NCBI GenBank assembly: GCA_963848115.1
Contig: CAWKCP010000007.1
Coordinates: 186,001-250,000, forward strand
Length of the DNA stretch: 64,000 bases
Direction of reading: 5' to 3'
Origin: JAWKOK01 sp963848115
Lineage (GTDB): Bacteria; Chloroflexota; Anaerolineae; Caldilineales; Caldilineaceae
The notes under the pieces were generated by a model. The model had not been told where the DNA came from. It made no database searches and was given only the letters and a program-made list of their open reading frames with translations. Every line of letters begins with the position of its first letter. The stretch's first letter is position 1. Shown one piece after another: positions 18,297-27,502 of the stretch. The position numbers and the translations under genes are program-made.

Positions 18297-18341
18297 ATAA
18301 CCCACAGTATCCCACACGTCGTGTGGGATACTGTGGGTTAT
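18297..18341. terminator. Perfect 21-bp hairpin between convergent genes
   Basis: The arms 18297-18317 and 18321-18341 pair perfectly (ATAACCCACAGTATCCCACAC and its complement) around a 3-base loop GTC. It lies between the stops of HMG-CoA synthase and CarD, which converge. There is no T-run on either side, so if it ends transcription it is not a classical intrinsic terminator. It could also block 3' exonucleases for both messages. Confidence 0.75.
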
Positions 18342-18416
18342 CTACATTCTTCGCTTCTGGTTGACACACTCGAAACTCAACGCTGTGTATCAGGCTCTAG
18401 TTCATGTCGGGGTTCA

Positions 18417-18935
18417 TTAGGCATCGACAGTCGCTTCTTTTTCTGCTTCGACGCTGACCTCCAGAGCATGGTCAACGACCTTGTTAATATCCGGAATGTC
18501 TTTGCCGGTGGCCAATGCCATTTCCTGGACAAGCCTGTGTCGGGCTTCGCTAAGCATCTCTGCATCAGATCGGTTCAGCGGCTTGTTGTGGCTGCGCCAG
18601 GTCAAATCGCGGATCGCGGCGGCGACTTTGGTAGGATAGCCGCTGCTGACAATCGACTGTAGCATCTCTCGGCGTTCTTTGAAGTCTTGGGGAAGAAGCT
18701 TGGGGGCCTCAGCCAACATATCAAGAATCTGGCGATAGGTCGACGACGACATGATGCCGCGCAGGCCTACATCTTCGATTCTGCTAAGCGGGATCCGTAT
18801 CTTCAATTTGCGATCGGGGAAGAAGATTACGCAGTATTTCTTGCTATCATCTGTCGATTCCTGTTCGTCCGCACCAACGATTTCACCTGCACCATGAGCA
18901 GGATGAACAACGTTTTCGCCAACCAAGTACTGCAT
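18417..18935 (-). CDS. CarD/CdnL family transcriptional regulator
   Basis: This protein of about 172 residues binds RNA polymerase beta through an N-terminal Tudor-like domain and stabilises open promoter complexes. Seen are MQYLVGENVVHPAHGAGEIVG, the start typical of the RNAP-interaction domain, then YCVIFFPDRKLKIRIPLSRIEDVGLR. The helical DNA-binding C-terminal part includes LPQDFKERREMLQ and RDLTWRSHNKPLNRSDAEML. The ATG at 18935 has GGAAAGGA upstream, and the TTG two codons earlier is unlikely. It is a single gene, convergent with the HMG-CoA synthase gene. In other bacteria CarD proteins act broadly on rRNA and housekeeping promoters. Confidence 0.93.
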   Translation of the reverse strand: MQYLVGENVVHPAHGAGEIVGADEQESTDDSKKYCVIFFPDRKLKIRIPLSRIEDVGLRGIMSSSTYRQILDMLAEAPKLLPQDFKERREMLQSIVSSGYPTKVAAAIRDLTWRSHNKPLNRSDAEMLSEARHRLVQEMALATGKDIPDINKVVDHALEVSVEAEKEATVDA

Positions 18936-19138
18936 ACTCAATCCTTTCCACTAGGGCAACTGGATGCGTTCAGCTGCCATGCCATGCTGTCTACCCATTA
19001 TACCACAGATGGGAAATGGCTACTTTGGGCTTTGGAAAGGAAGTCAGGCGAAATAGCGTTAACGCCTCCAGAAGGCGGTCTCAGTGCGGGAGGGTTTCAG
19101 TCCGCGGCAAAATGAAAAGGGGACCCGGTACTGGATCG

Positions 19139-19747
19139 TCAGAGATCAATCTGTTCGTGCTCAGGGCCGAATTGGTTCTCCAAGAAATCAACCACGATCT
19201 CAGGATCCAGAGCAAGGGCAGGGGGAAGGGGCGGTGTCCGGCGAAAGAAGAGAAAGGACCGAGCGCTCGGTGGGCGTTGGGCGCCGGCCAGAAAGTAGTC
19301 TCGAATGTTTGCAGGAAGCTTGGTGTTTGAGTCGGAAAGCCTGGCGACAAAGTGTTGGACATGATATGGCTCTGCAGGGAAATGAGTCTCCCAGAAGAAG
19401 CGTCCCAGATCTCGCGAGACGCGCCATTGACTCGAGGTTTGGGACGACGCTTGATTCAAGCGCTGAGTCCATGTCGTAACCGGCCCCTTCCCCGCAGGTG
19501 GCGGATAAAATGGCCTGGTCACTTCCCGCTGTCGGCCGGACAGACTCCGTGCCGCCAGCACAATCGCACCCAGTGTAAGCAGTGTCCAGAAGACCCACTG
19601 GGGCAGATTCGTAAGGATCAGCCAGAAGAACCAACCGACATAGAGTACAGGCACAACGATCACTTGTCGTACAAAGTCCTCTACCAGGAAGGCCAGCACA
19701 ATTGTGGCGATAGCGAGAAGGGCGAGCGGAAGAAATCGTTTGATCAC
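19139..19747 (-). CDS. Membrane protein of unknown function, partner of DUF4129 gene
   Basis: I do not recognise the family. The 202-residue protein has two hydrophobic segments near the N-terminus (residues 5-60, including FLPLALLAIATIVLAFLVE and VFWTLLTLGAIVLAARSL). A cytoplasmic-type C-terminal domain with many Arg, Trp and Phe follows (WRVSRDLGRFFWETHF). Its start overlaps the stop of the DUF4129 gene by four bases, so the two are co-translated. In other bacteria DUF4129 proteins sit with MoxR ATPase, DUF58 and transglutaminase genes, and small membrane proteins like this are found in those clusters. Those partners are not adjacent here. Confidence 0.7.
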   Translation of the reverse strand: MIKRFLPLALLAIATIVLAFLVEDFVRQVIVVPVLYVGWFFWLILTNLPQWVFWTLLTLGAIVLAARSLSGRQREVTRPFYPPPAGKGPVTTWTQRLNQASSQTSSQWRVSRDLGRFFWETHFPAEPYHVQHFVARLSDSNTKLPANIRDYFLAGAQRPPSARSFLFFRRTPPLPPALALDPEIVVDFLENQFGPEHEQIDL

Positions 19748-20727
19748 GGCTGTTGCGCAGCTGCCCCCCTGTCAATCTCTCTGCGACGGACAGTCATGCG
19801 ATTGGGAATTGTTCGTTCTTCGCGACCGTAGTCATGAACAATCGCTGTCAGACAGGCAACCGCCTCTGCCTCCTCATCAGGGCCAGGGGTATCAGGGCTG
19901 TAACGTGCTGCCTCGAACAATCTTGTCAGCCGACGAATGTGCTCGTCGTCGAAACCCAGCCGCGCTAGATGCTTTTCAAAATCGCGCGCAGTCATGCCGG
20001 TATGGCGGGAAACGTTGTTATTTCTGCGTAGCACATCACTCATTTGCGCATAGCAACGCAGGATCACGGCCCTCAGATCACCGCCTTCTTCCAGCTCGGT
20101 AAGTGCCGCTTTCGCCTGTTGTGCAACCTGAACTTGGGCGTCCTCTTCGTGAGGCTGTGAGCGTAGTTTCCGCCAGATGAACCAGATCACTAGTACGGCT
20201 GCCAGTGCGACCAGAATGTTGATGGTCCAGACGATCCATTCGGGCGTGGACGTTACAATAGCGGGCGGCTCAGGAAGCATGGCGCCGCCCGCGGTGGGCG
20301 GCGGCGCCTGAGGAACGCCGGAAAGTGTCTCCTCTTCGACGGATCGAGTCATCATCTCACGGAGCCGATTGAAGGCGAAGAGCAAGGCAATCACGAATAT
20401 AGCCGTACGGATCAGTTGTCTGCGGAACTGAGGAGAAACGAATGCATAGAGCAGCGCCAGCGGGAGCAGTATCCAGAAGGTCGCGCGCAGCAGGTCCAAA
20501 ATGGGTTTTCCGCTTACGACGGATGTCAGTGCTGAGGTCGATGGGGCGGCGATCTCGGGCGGAGATGCCTGGGCCAATAGCGCCGCGAAGACGTTGAGCG
20601 AACCACCGGGCCGCAGGCTGAGTGTCGAGAGCCCGGACGCGAAGAGCAGGATGATCGTCACGGCTGCGATCAGGAAGAAGAGGGCGACTATGTTATGGCG
20701 GGTTCGGCTCTGGTCGTTTGAGTGCAT
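19744..20727 (-). CDS. DUF4129 domain-containing membrane protein
   Basis: The 327-residue protein has hydrophobic segments near residues 13-30, 82-100, 108-122 and 165-188. A cytoplasmic DUF4129 domain follows at about 215-305, with LRAVILRCYAQMSDVLRRN, GMTARDFEKHLARLG and RLTRLFEAARYS. DUF4129 commonly accompanies MoxR/DUF58/transglutaminase systems thought to act in envelope or protein maturation. Here only the downstream 202-residue membrane protein is present. The upstream neighbour is CutC, nine bases away, so it is part of the mevalonate decarboxylase-CutC operon. The role is unknown. Confidence 0.8.
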   Translation of the reverse strand: MHSNDQSRTRHNIVALFFLIAAVTIILLFASGLSTLSLRPGGSLNVFAALLAQASPPEIAAPSTSALTSVVSGKPILDLLRATFWILLPLALLYAFVSPQFRRQLIRTAIFVIALLFAFNRLREMMTRSVEEETLSGVPQAPPPTAGGAMLPEPPAIVTSTPEWIVWTINILVALAAVLVIWFIWRKLRSQPHEEDAQVQVAQQAKAALTELEEGGDLRAVILRCYAQMSDVLRRNNNVSRHTGMTARDFEKHLARLGFDDEHIRRLTRLFEAARYSPDTPGPDEEAEAVACLTAIVHDYGREERTIPNRMTVRRREIDRGAAAQQP

Positions 20728-20736
20728 AGCTACCGA

Positions 20737-21540
20737 TTACGACCCAACTTCTTCTGATCGAGCAAGCTTGTCCAGTGTACTGCGCATCTCCACAACGGAG
20801 TCGTAATTTGTGGCGGTGTATTGGTCCTCGGGAGGTAGCATCGGCGCTCCGTAGCGGATCTGCGGACGGGCGGCCGTTGACGAGTCGTTTTGCAGACCGC
20901 TGAGCGATGCGTGAATCTGCCGGCAGCCGGTGCGGGTAAGAATGTCATGGACGGTGAAGCGGTTCACGCCGCCCGCGGGAAGAATCTCGATACGCCCGCA
21001 GGACTTTTCGTGTAGCAAATGGATCGTCTTCAGCCCGTTGTAGGCATTGCTTTCCTGGCCCGACGTCATGATTCGATCCACGTTCAACTCGACCAACTGC
21101 TCCATTGCGCGTAGTAAATCGGGCACGACATCGAAGGCGCGGTGGAAGACGACTTCGTATTTTCGATCCAATGTTGAGGAGGCCTTCCTTACTTGTTCGA
21201 CGAGCATCCGGTTGCGTTTGACGTCAATGGTTCCATCGGAATTCAAGACGCCGAAAGCGATTCCATCAGCGCCATGAGCCAGCAGCAGGTCAATGTCACG
21301 TTGCATGGTCGCAAACTCAATGTCGCTGTAGCAAAAACCGCCTGGACGGGGTCTCGCCATGGCAATGACGGGCAACGCGGTGCGAGCTTTCACTTCAATC
21401 AGTGCGCCGAGGGAGGGCGTCAGGCCGCCTACGGCCAAGGCGCTGTTCAGCTCAACCCGATCCGCGCCGCCTCTCTCCGCCGTGATACAGTCCTCTACGG
21501 AGCCGGCGCTAATTTCTAGAAGGAAGTGTTGGTTTTTCAT
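20737..21540 (-). CDS. cutC: CutC family protein
   Basis: This is a TIM-barrel protein of the CutC family, long described as cytoplasmic copper homeostasis proteins although the biochemical activity is uncertain. Family landmarks are LEISAGSVEDCITAERGGADRVELNSALAVGGLTPS at the N-terminus, MARPRPGGFCYSD, FGVLNSDGTIDVKRNRMLV, VFHRAFDVVPD and RIMTSGQESNAYNG. The start at 21540 (MKNQHFLLEIS) matches the family, so the six residues before it are left out. It lies 97 bases after the mevalonate (di)phosphate decarboxylase stop and 9 bases before the DUF4129 gene. No metal-responsive operator was seen. Confidence 0.92.
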   Translation of the reverse strand: MKNQHFLLEISAGSVEDCITAERGGADRVELNSALAVGGLTPSLGALIEVKARTALPVIAMARPRPGGFCYSDIEFATMQRDIDLLLAHGADGIAFGVLNSDGTIDVKRNRMLVEQVRKASSTLDRKYEVVFHRAFDVVPDLLRAMEQLVELNVDRIMTSGQESNAYNGLKTIHLLHEKSCGRIEILPAGGVNRFTVHDILTRTGCRQIHASLSGLQNDSSTAARPQIRYGAPMLPPEDQYTATNYDSVVEMRSTLDKLARSEEVGS

Positions 21541-21637
21541 GCTCTGTTTTCGTCTCAAGCGACAGGCCTTCGAGTACTCAGAAGTCAGGCATTGGGAAAA
21601 TTCGTGAGTTCTTGGACGCCGAACTGCGGTGGCTGAA

Positions 21638-22663
<1,026 letters not shown>

Positions 22664-22667
<4 letters not shown>

Positions 22668-22966
22668 GCGCCTCGCTCAACCCATTCCTCAAAGCGCCGA
22701 ATGAGATCGTCGAGTAGCTCATCATGGGCTTTGAACGTAACGGCGACACCGCCATCGACGGATTTGATGTCCGCATGCCAGCCGATTCCTTCGACGCGAT
22801 CGGGGATTTCGTCAACGCCGCCGCCAAGGCGTTTCAGATACGTTTGCGCTTCGTCCGCTGTGAGGCCGGGAAAGTCCAGTGTCTCTTGGTCGTACTGCTC
22901 ATCGCTGTCGTATTCGTCGTAGCGGCTATCACGTTCATCGCCGAATGAGGATGTGCTGATTGGCAT
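22664..22966 (-). CDS. Small acidic protein of unknown function
   Basis: The protein of 100 residues starts at 22966 with AAGGAG seven bases upstream. The longer frame to 23071 has no such signal. It is very acidic in the first 45 residues (DERDSRYDEYDSDEQYDQETLD), followed by a small folded-looking part (LTADEAQTYLKRLGGGVDEIP, GWHADIKSVDGGVAVTFKAHDELLDDLIRRFEEW). I do not recognise the family. Its stop overlaps the start of the mevalonate decarboxylase gene by four bases, which suggests coupled expression and makes it a real gene. Confidence 0.75.
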
Positions 22967-23328
22967 GGTTGCTCCTTTGCCTCTATTGAAAGCGAGCTGC
23001 CGGCTGCAGGTCATTTTCTTGTCGAGTAGGAGTATAGCATAGGTGTCGCCTGTAGGCCTTGCCGGGCCCAAAGGCCGGCGGCTGAGTGGTCATGTTGAGC
23101 AGTTGGTGAGGATGCGTGACCAGGGAGCTGTGCCTAGAACGCCGACAATGAATACGCGAAATTGCCTGGCTTTTCAGACTGGCGTTTCCTCACTTAGAAA
23201 AAAGCCAACATTTGTGATATATTTGTGCTATGCTATGTGTATAGCGCATGAATCAACATGCTCGTTGGGGCAACTAAAGTCTGTTAAGTAGGCAATCAAT
23301 TAAGAAGTAGAAATAAGGGAGTTTGAAA
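22967..23328. other. Divergent intergenic region
   Basis: This 362-base gap lies between the leftward acidic-protein operon and the rightward HdeD-like gene. It should hold both promoters. The AT-rich stretch 23205-23260 upstream of the HdeD-like gene is the likeliest promoter site, but I could not assign clear boxes. No RNA structure was recognised. Confidence 0.4.
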
Positions 23329-23862
23329 ATGACAACAGCCGTAGTCGCAGAAGAACAACAACAATCACCTTGGTGGCTTGTACTGCTTGGCGGTATCGCT
23401 GCCATATTCATCGGTATCATGCTTTGGACGAATCCGCTGAGGGTTGCCAACGTACTGGTCTGGGCCATTGGTCTTTACTGGCTAATCACGGGTGTCATCT
23501 ATCTGGTTAGCCTGATCTGGGATCGTCGCCAATGGGGCTGGAAACTCTTTGGCGGTATCATCGGTATCCTGGCAGGTTGGTTCCTGGTCGATGCCGGCGC
23601 CATTGAGCGTGTCGCTTCCATGGGTTTTGCCATTGTCCTGGTGTTGGCGATCCAGGGCATCATCATGGGTATCATGGGCTTGATCGCTGCCTTCCAAGGC
23701 GGTGGTTGGGGTGCAGGTATCCTGGGCGTTGTCTCCATTGTCATCGGCTTCTTGCTGCTTGGCAACATGTGGGCTGCCGCATTGGTGCTTCCGTGGGTGA
23801 TTTCGGTCTTCGCCATCATCGGTGGTATCTTCGCCATTGTGGCTGCATTTAGAATGCGCTAG
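23329..23862 (+). CDS. HdeD/DUF308 family membrane protein
   Basis: The protein of 177 residues is almost entirely hydrophobic, with six predicted transmembrane segments arranged as short hairpins rich in Gly, typical of HdeD/DUF308 proteins. Examples are WWLVLLGGIAAIFIGIMLW, GIIGILAGWFLVDAG and GVVSIVIGFLLLGNMWAAA. HdeD is linked to acid resistance in enteric bacteria, but for most homologues the role is unknown. The ATG at 23329 has AAGGGAG upstream. It is a single gene ended by a strong intrinsic terminator at 23907-23936. Confidence 0.88.
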   Translation: MTTAVVAEEQQQSPWWLVLLGGIAAIFIGIMLWTNPLRVANVLVWAIGLYWLITGVIYLVSLIWDRRQWGWKLFGGIIGILAGWFLVDAGAIERVASMGFAIVLVLAIQGIIMGIMGLIAAFQGGGWGAGILGVVSIVIGFLLLGNMWAAALVLPWVISVFAIIGGIFAIVAAFRMR

Positions 23863-23906
23863 TGTCGTGACGGCTTCTACCGGCGATAGGCCGGTTGAGA
23901 ACAAGA

Positions 23907-23936
23907 GGGGCGGGAATCGATTCCCGCCCCTTTTTT
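23907..23936 (+). terminator. Intrinsic terminator after the HdeD-like gene
   Basis: A perfect 24-base palindrome GGGGCGGGAATC/GATTCCCGCCCC (23907-23930) is followed directly by six T (23931-23936). It lies 45 bases after the HdeD-like stop and just before the convergent dehydratase stop. It is a textbook Rho-independent terminator for the rightward transcript. Confidence 0.92.
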
Positions 23937-23958
23937 GATCTGTGAAAACCTGGTAACG

Positions 23959-24921
23959 CTATCCCTCACTCAAAATCTGCACCATCGTGGGGCCATCCAC
24001 GTTTCCGCCGCTGATGATGATGCCTACACGTCCGCTGGGCTTGACGACACCGCTGAGCAAAGCTGCCACGCCCAGCGCGCCTGATGGCTCGACCACCAGC
24101 TTCATGCGATAGAAGAGGAAGCGAACCGCTTGCATGATGGCTTCTTCGGTTACCGTCTGCATGTCGTCAACATGCTCCATCACCAGGGGGAACGTATATT
24201 GGCCCAGGTAGGGCGTGCGCACACCGTCGGCAATGGTCGGCGGATTGGTGACGGTCTGCAGCGTACCCGTGCGGAAGCTGCGAGTGGCATCGTCGGCCAC
24301 TTCCGGCTCGATGCCGACCACTTTGCAGGCGGGGTCCATGCCCTTGGCTGCCACTGCGATGCCGCTCAGTAGGCCTCCTCCTCCGCATGGCGCCAGTAGC
24401 ATGTCGAGCGAACCAATCTCCTTGAACAACTCGAACGCCGCCGTGCCTTGGCCTGCGATCACGTGGGGATGATCGTAGGGAGGAATCACGGTGTACCCAT
24501 GCTCGGCTGCGATGGTCAAGGCCAGTTCTTCACGTGCGACCGCTGTTGGGTCATATTCGACGACACTGGCGCCATAGTCCTCGGTGGCGGCGCGTTTGGT
24601 GGCCGGCGCGTTGTCCGGCATGACGATGACCGCGTCGACGCCAAGCAGCTTGCAGGCCAGCGCCACGCCCTGGGCATGGTTTCCTGATGAGTAGGTGAGC
24701 ACGCCGCGGCTTTTCTCCTCGTCGGAGAGTTGTGAGATTGCGTTGAAGGCCCCGCGGAACTTGAAAGCGCCGATGCGCTGGAAATTTTCACATTTCAAAA
24801 AGACCTCAGCCCCAACACGCTCGTCGAGCGTCCGTGAGGTCATAACCGGCGTCTCGTGCACATGATCGCGCAGGCGAAGCTGGGCACGGACAATATCTTC
24901 GAAAGAGACGGAGTCATTCAT
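23959..24921 (-). CDS. Threonine/serine dehydratase family PLP enzyme
   Basis: This is a fold-type II PLP enzyme of 320 residues without the regulatory ACT domain, as in catabolic threonine dehydratase and serine racemase. The PLP lysine is Lys54 in GAFKFRGAFNAIS. The conserved SSGNHAQGVALA follows, and the phosphate-binding glycine loop is APCGGGGLLSGIA. The C-terminal SGGNVD holds the residue contacting the PLP ring nitrogen. Likely reactions are deamination of L-threonine to 2-oxobutanoate or of L-serine to pyruvate, or serine racemisation, which sequence alone does not separate. It is a single leftward gene, with the HdeD-like gene converging on it. Confidence 0.9.
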   Translation of the reverse strand: MNDSVSFEDIVRAQLRLRDHVHETPVMTSRTLDERVGAEVFLKCENFQRIGAFKFRGAFNAISQLSDEEKSRGVLTYSSGNHAQGVALACKLLGVDAVIVMPDNAPATKRAATEDYGASVVEYDPTAVAREELALTIAAEHGYTVIPPYDHPHVIAGQGTAAFELFKEIGSLDMLLAPCGGGGLLSGIAVAAKGMDPACKVVGIEPEVADDATRSFRTGTLQTVTNPPTIADGVRTPYLGQYTFPLVMEHVDDMQTVTEEAIMQAVRFLFYRMKLVVEPSGALGVAALLSGVVKPSGRVGIIISGGNVDGPTMVQILSEG

Positions 24922-25048
24922 GGCACTGGGTCCTGGGATGTGGCTTGATCGTACTGGTGGACAAAGCGTACCGCTGAGACCATTATCGACCTTATCGGGT
25001 TCTGGTCAAGTTGTTGTAAGCGAAGCCCAGTAATTCTCAATGTGTTCT

Positions 25049-25123
25049 ATCGTAGGGTGGATATCCTTACCCACCAGGCTTCGCTAGGCATCGCTCAACG
25101 AGTAAGGATACCCGACCTACGAT
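25049..25123. repeat. Imperfect inverted repeat between dehydratase and AspRS genes
   Basis: The arms 25049-25070 (ATCGTAGGGTGGATATCCTTAC) and 25102-25123 (GTAAGGATACCCGACCTACGAT) pair with few mismatches around a 31-base centre. It sits in the 299-base gap between the AspRS stop and the dehydratase start, on whose strand both genes lie. It resembles a non-autonomous palindromic repeat. No reading frame is present. Confidence 0.6.
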
Positions 25124-25220
25124 ATGGCATGCCCTTGAAGTCGACTTGCAACGCCATGTTTGAAATGGCTGAGCGAAGCCCGACATCGCGCAGAGGTCGG
25201 GCTTCTAACCTGCCGCGATC

Positions 25221-26540
25221 CTACGGCGTCAATCTGACCATGTCGCGCGGGAAGAGTGTCGCCAATTTCAGATTCTGCAGACCCAGCAGCTGCATCAGCA
25301 AGCGCTCCAGGCCGATGGCGAAGCCGCCATGTGGCGGCATGCCGAAGCGGAATGCTTCCAGGTAGCTGGCGAACGGCTCAACGGGCAAGTTCGCCTCTGC
25401 CATGGCTCCTAGATAGTCCTCGTACTCATGCAGACGCTGCCCGCCGGTGACCAACTCCGTGCCGCGGAAGAGCAGATCGAACGAGTTTGAATAGTCGGGT
25501 CTGGTCGGATCGGCATGGGTATAGAAGGGTCGCTTGGACATCGGATAGCCGGTGACGAACAGAAAGTCGCTGCCATATTCCTCTTGCGCCCATTCGCCCA
25601 GCCAGCGCTCGTCCTGCGCTGAGAGGTCCGGCTCGCCACGCACGTCCGCGCCATGCCTGTCGAGAATCAGCGCTTGCGCATCGGCAAACTGAATGTGGGG
25701 AATCGTCTCCGGCACCGCCGGCGCCTTGGCCATATGCAGGGCGAGTTCGGCGCCATTACGCTGGTCCAGGCTCGAGAAAACGTGGGCCAGCAGCTCTCGC
25801 AGCAGCGCCATCACCGTGAAATGATCCTCGATGAAGCCGAACTCGACATCCAGACTGACATACTCGTTGACATGGCGGGCCGTGTCGTGCGGTTCAGCGC
25901 GGAAGACCGGTCCTACCTCGTAGACGCCCTCAAAGACGCCGACCATGATCTGTTTGTAGAATTGCGGGCTCTGGGCTAGATAGGCCGGCTGACCGAAGTA
26001 GTCGATGGTAAACACATTGGCCCCGCTCTCGGTGGCCGAGGCCACGATCTTCGGCGTCTGCACCTCGGTGAAGCCCATGCCTGCCAGATGCTCTCGGAAT
26101 GCAGCCATCACACCGGCAGCCAGGCGAAAGACGGCTCGTCTTTCCGGGTGCCGATTCACGACAACGGCATGATCAAGCTGGCTGTGGATGCCGGCTCTAA
26201 TCTGGCGTTTGCTGATGATGACCGGCAGCGGCTCACTGACCGGCGTGATCACCTCGATCTTCGGTTGGTGCAATTCGTAGCCGCCCGGCGCCTGGGTTGA
26301 AGCCACCACCTTGCCTTCGAGAGTGATGACCGTCTCCGGCTGTAGGTTTTCCTCGGTCAGCGGCTTCAGGTCGGCCTCATTCTCGGTGACGGCCTGTGCT
26401 GTTCCCCAGCCGTCGCGCAGCACAATGAAGTTGATGCCGCCCAGTTGGCGGACGGTCTGAACCCAGCCTTGCAGACGAATGGACTCGCCTTCGTGCTGGG
26501 CAATCTCGATGGTGCGAATACGTTTCGTAGCAGATTGCAT
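25221..26540 (-). CDS. aspS: Aspartate--tRNA ligase, archaeal/short type (AspS2-like)
   Basis: It charges tRNA with aspartate. It has 439 residues, the short archaeal/AsnRS-like form without the bacterial insertion domain. An OB-fold anticodon-binding domain (RLQGWVQTVRQLGGINFIVLRD) comes first. The class II core follows: motif 2 around YEVGPVFRAEPHDTARHVNEY, FLFVTGYPMSKRPFY, and motif 3 GLERLLMQLLG. The start is ATG 26540 (MQSATKRIRT), and the in-frame extension to 26618 is a low-complexity Asp/Asn run inside the leader. A T-box with a GAC specifier precedes it, so it is induced by uncharged tRNA-Asp. Whether it also charges tRNA-Asn (APGG where discriminating enzymes have Lys-rich sequence) is open. 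Confidence 0.93.
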   Translation of the reverse strand: MQSATKRIRTIEIAQHEGESIRLQGWVQTVRQLGGINFIVLRDGWGTAQAVTENEADLKPLTEENLQPETVITLEGKVVASTQAPGGYELHQPKIEVITPVSEPLPVIISKRQIRAGIHSQLDHAVVVNRHPERRAVFRLAAGVMAAFREHLAGMGFTEVQTPKIVASATESGANVFTIDYFGQPAYLAQSPQFYKQIMVGVFEGVYEVGPVFRAEPHDTARHVNEYVSLDVEFGFIEDHFTVMALLRELLAHVFSSLDQRNGAELALHMAKAPAVPETIPHIQFADAQALILDRHGADVRGEPDLSAQDERWLGEWAQEEYGSDFLFVTGYPMSKRPFYTHADPTRPDYSNSFDLLFRGTELVTGGQRLHEYEDYLGAMAEANLPVEPFASYLEAFRFGMPPHGGFAIGLERLLMQLLGLQNLKLATLFPRDMVRLTP

Positions 26541-26657
26541 GTTGATGTCTCCTCTTCGGTCCACATCGTCATCCTTCAAATCATTGTCGTTGTCGTTGGC
26601 GTCATCATCGCCGTCCATGGCTCATCACCTCCCCGAGTTCACCAGATTGTCCAATAC

Positions 26658-26690
26658 AAAAAACCCCTCGTCCTTTAGGAGGACGAGGGG
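26658..26690 (-). terminator. T-box terminator hairpin
   Basis: On the leftward strand an 11-bp stem CCCCTCGTCCT/AGGACGAGGGG (26690-26680 with 26674-26664) with a 5-base loop is followed by six T (26663-26658). It lies 14 bases after the T-box bulge and about 118 bases before the aspS start. It is the regulated terminator of the leader. Confidence 0.92.
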
Positions 26691-27017
26691 CTCAACCGCT
26701 CGTGGTGCCACAACCTTTCGCTATGCCGTCGCCGGCAAAGCCTCAGTCGGTTCGTCTCGAAAACCCGCCCGGCGACAATGCCGTCAAGATTAAACCGCTA
26801 CGCTGTAACGGGCGTACCCGGAAACCAACTACTTGCCGCCGTACGGAAGAATTCATCCGGCGCTTTCCCTGGCCGGCTCAAGGGTGTCATTGTCGAGTTG
26901 GGCAGTCCGTTCTTTCAGCAATTGAACGGCTCTCTGTGCACTCGCCATCGTGTCGATCGGGCTTGCCGGTCGACCTCGACAATCTGTCCCTCTCATCGCC
27001 TTTCGTTGATGAATATG
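26658..27017 (-). promoter_or_regulatory. T-box riboswitch (tRNA-Asp sensing) upstream of aspS
   Basis: Reading leftward, Stem I opens with AGGG (26991-26988) and TTGTCGAG (26982-26975). These pair with CCCT (26884-26881) and CTCGACAA (26897-26890). The specifier loop between them on the 3' side reads T-GAC-A, so the specifier codon is GAC (26888-26886), aspartate. The apical part carries CAGAGAGCCG and GCTGAAAG. The T-box bulge TGGCACC lies at 26710-26704, and its variable base C would pair with the G discriminator of tRNA-Asp. The intrinsic terminator follows. When uncharged tRNA-Asp binds, the bulge should form the antiterminator and allow aspS transcription. The exact transcript start is estimated from the promoter. 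Confidence 0.9.
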
Positions 27018-27023
27018 GTCCCG

Positions 27024-27052
27024 AGAATATCATGGGGCCGGCGTGATGTCAA
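27024..27052 (-). promoter_or_regulatory. Sigma-70-type promoter of aspS leader
   Basis: Reading leftward, TTGACA (27052-27047) and TATTCT (27029-27024) are separated by exactly 17 bases. Transcription should start near 27017, just ahead of Stem I of the T-box. This is the clearest promoter in the window. Confidence 0.82.
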
Positions 27053-27502
27053 GCGTTTTTTAGATTTGTCGATTCCTATCCGCTCAGATTTAGAACAGCG
27101 ATCGACTCCAACATCGGCGGAGAAGACGGCATGGGTTGCTCGCGTCTACTCTTCCTCAAGATTTTGGCCACGCCAGGTCGTCTTCCACACTTGACAACCT
27201 GCGGCCCATTTACTAAACTGATTGGTGTCAAGTATCTCTTCGCCAGGAAGGTTGCAGCGCACCCTCCACAATGATTGACGCCAAAAGGATTATCGGTCGC
27301 TCTGGTCCCGCTTGCGTGTTCACACGTGCTTCATTACTATCATTCCGAACTATCGTTTGTGGCCCGCGGTTTCCTATCGCGGGATGAACCCGGTACAGGG
27401 TTTTCCAGACAGGCCCATGACATTTCCCGAGTATGTGGTCAACTATGACGGCAAAGCAATCCGACTTATTTTAAGCATATTCCTACTCTGTATAAGGAGA
27501 CA
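27053..27502. other. Intergenic region upstream of the repeat protein
   Basis: This 450-base stretch lies between the divergent aspS leader and the repeat-protein gene. Short open frames are present but lack ribosome sites and family likeness. A TAAGGAGACA ribosome site at its end (about 27494-27501) decides the start of the next gene. Nothing else was recognised. Confidence 0.45.

Noticed and set aside
26541..26618. N-terminal extension of AspRS rich in Asp and Asn
   Set aside because: It lies inside the T-box leader between terminator and ATG 26540, is low complexity, and the family start fits 26540.
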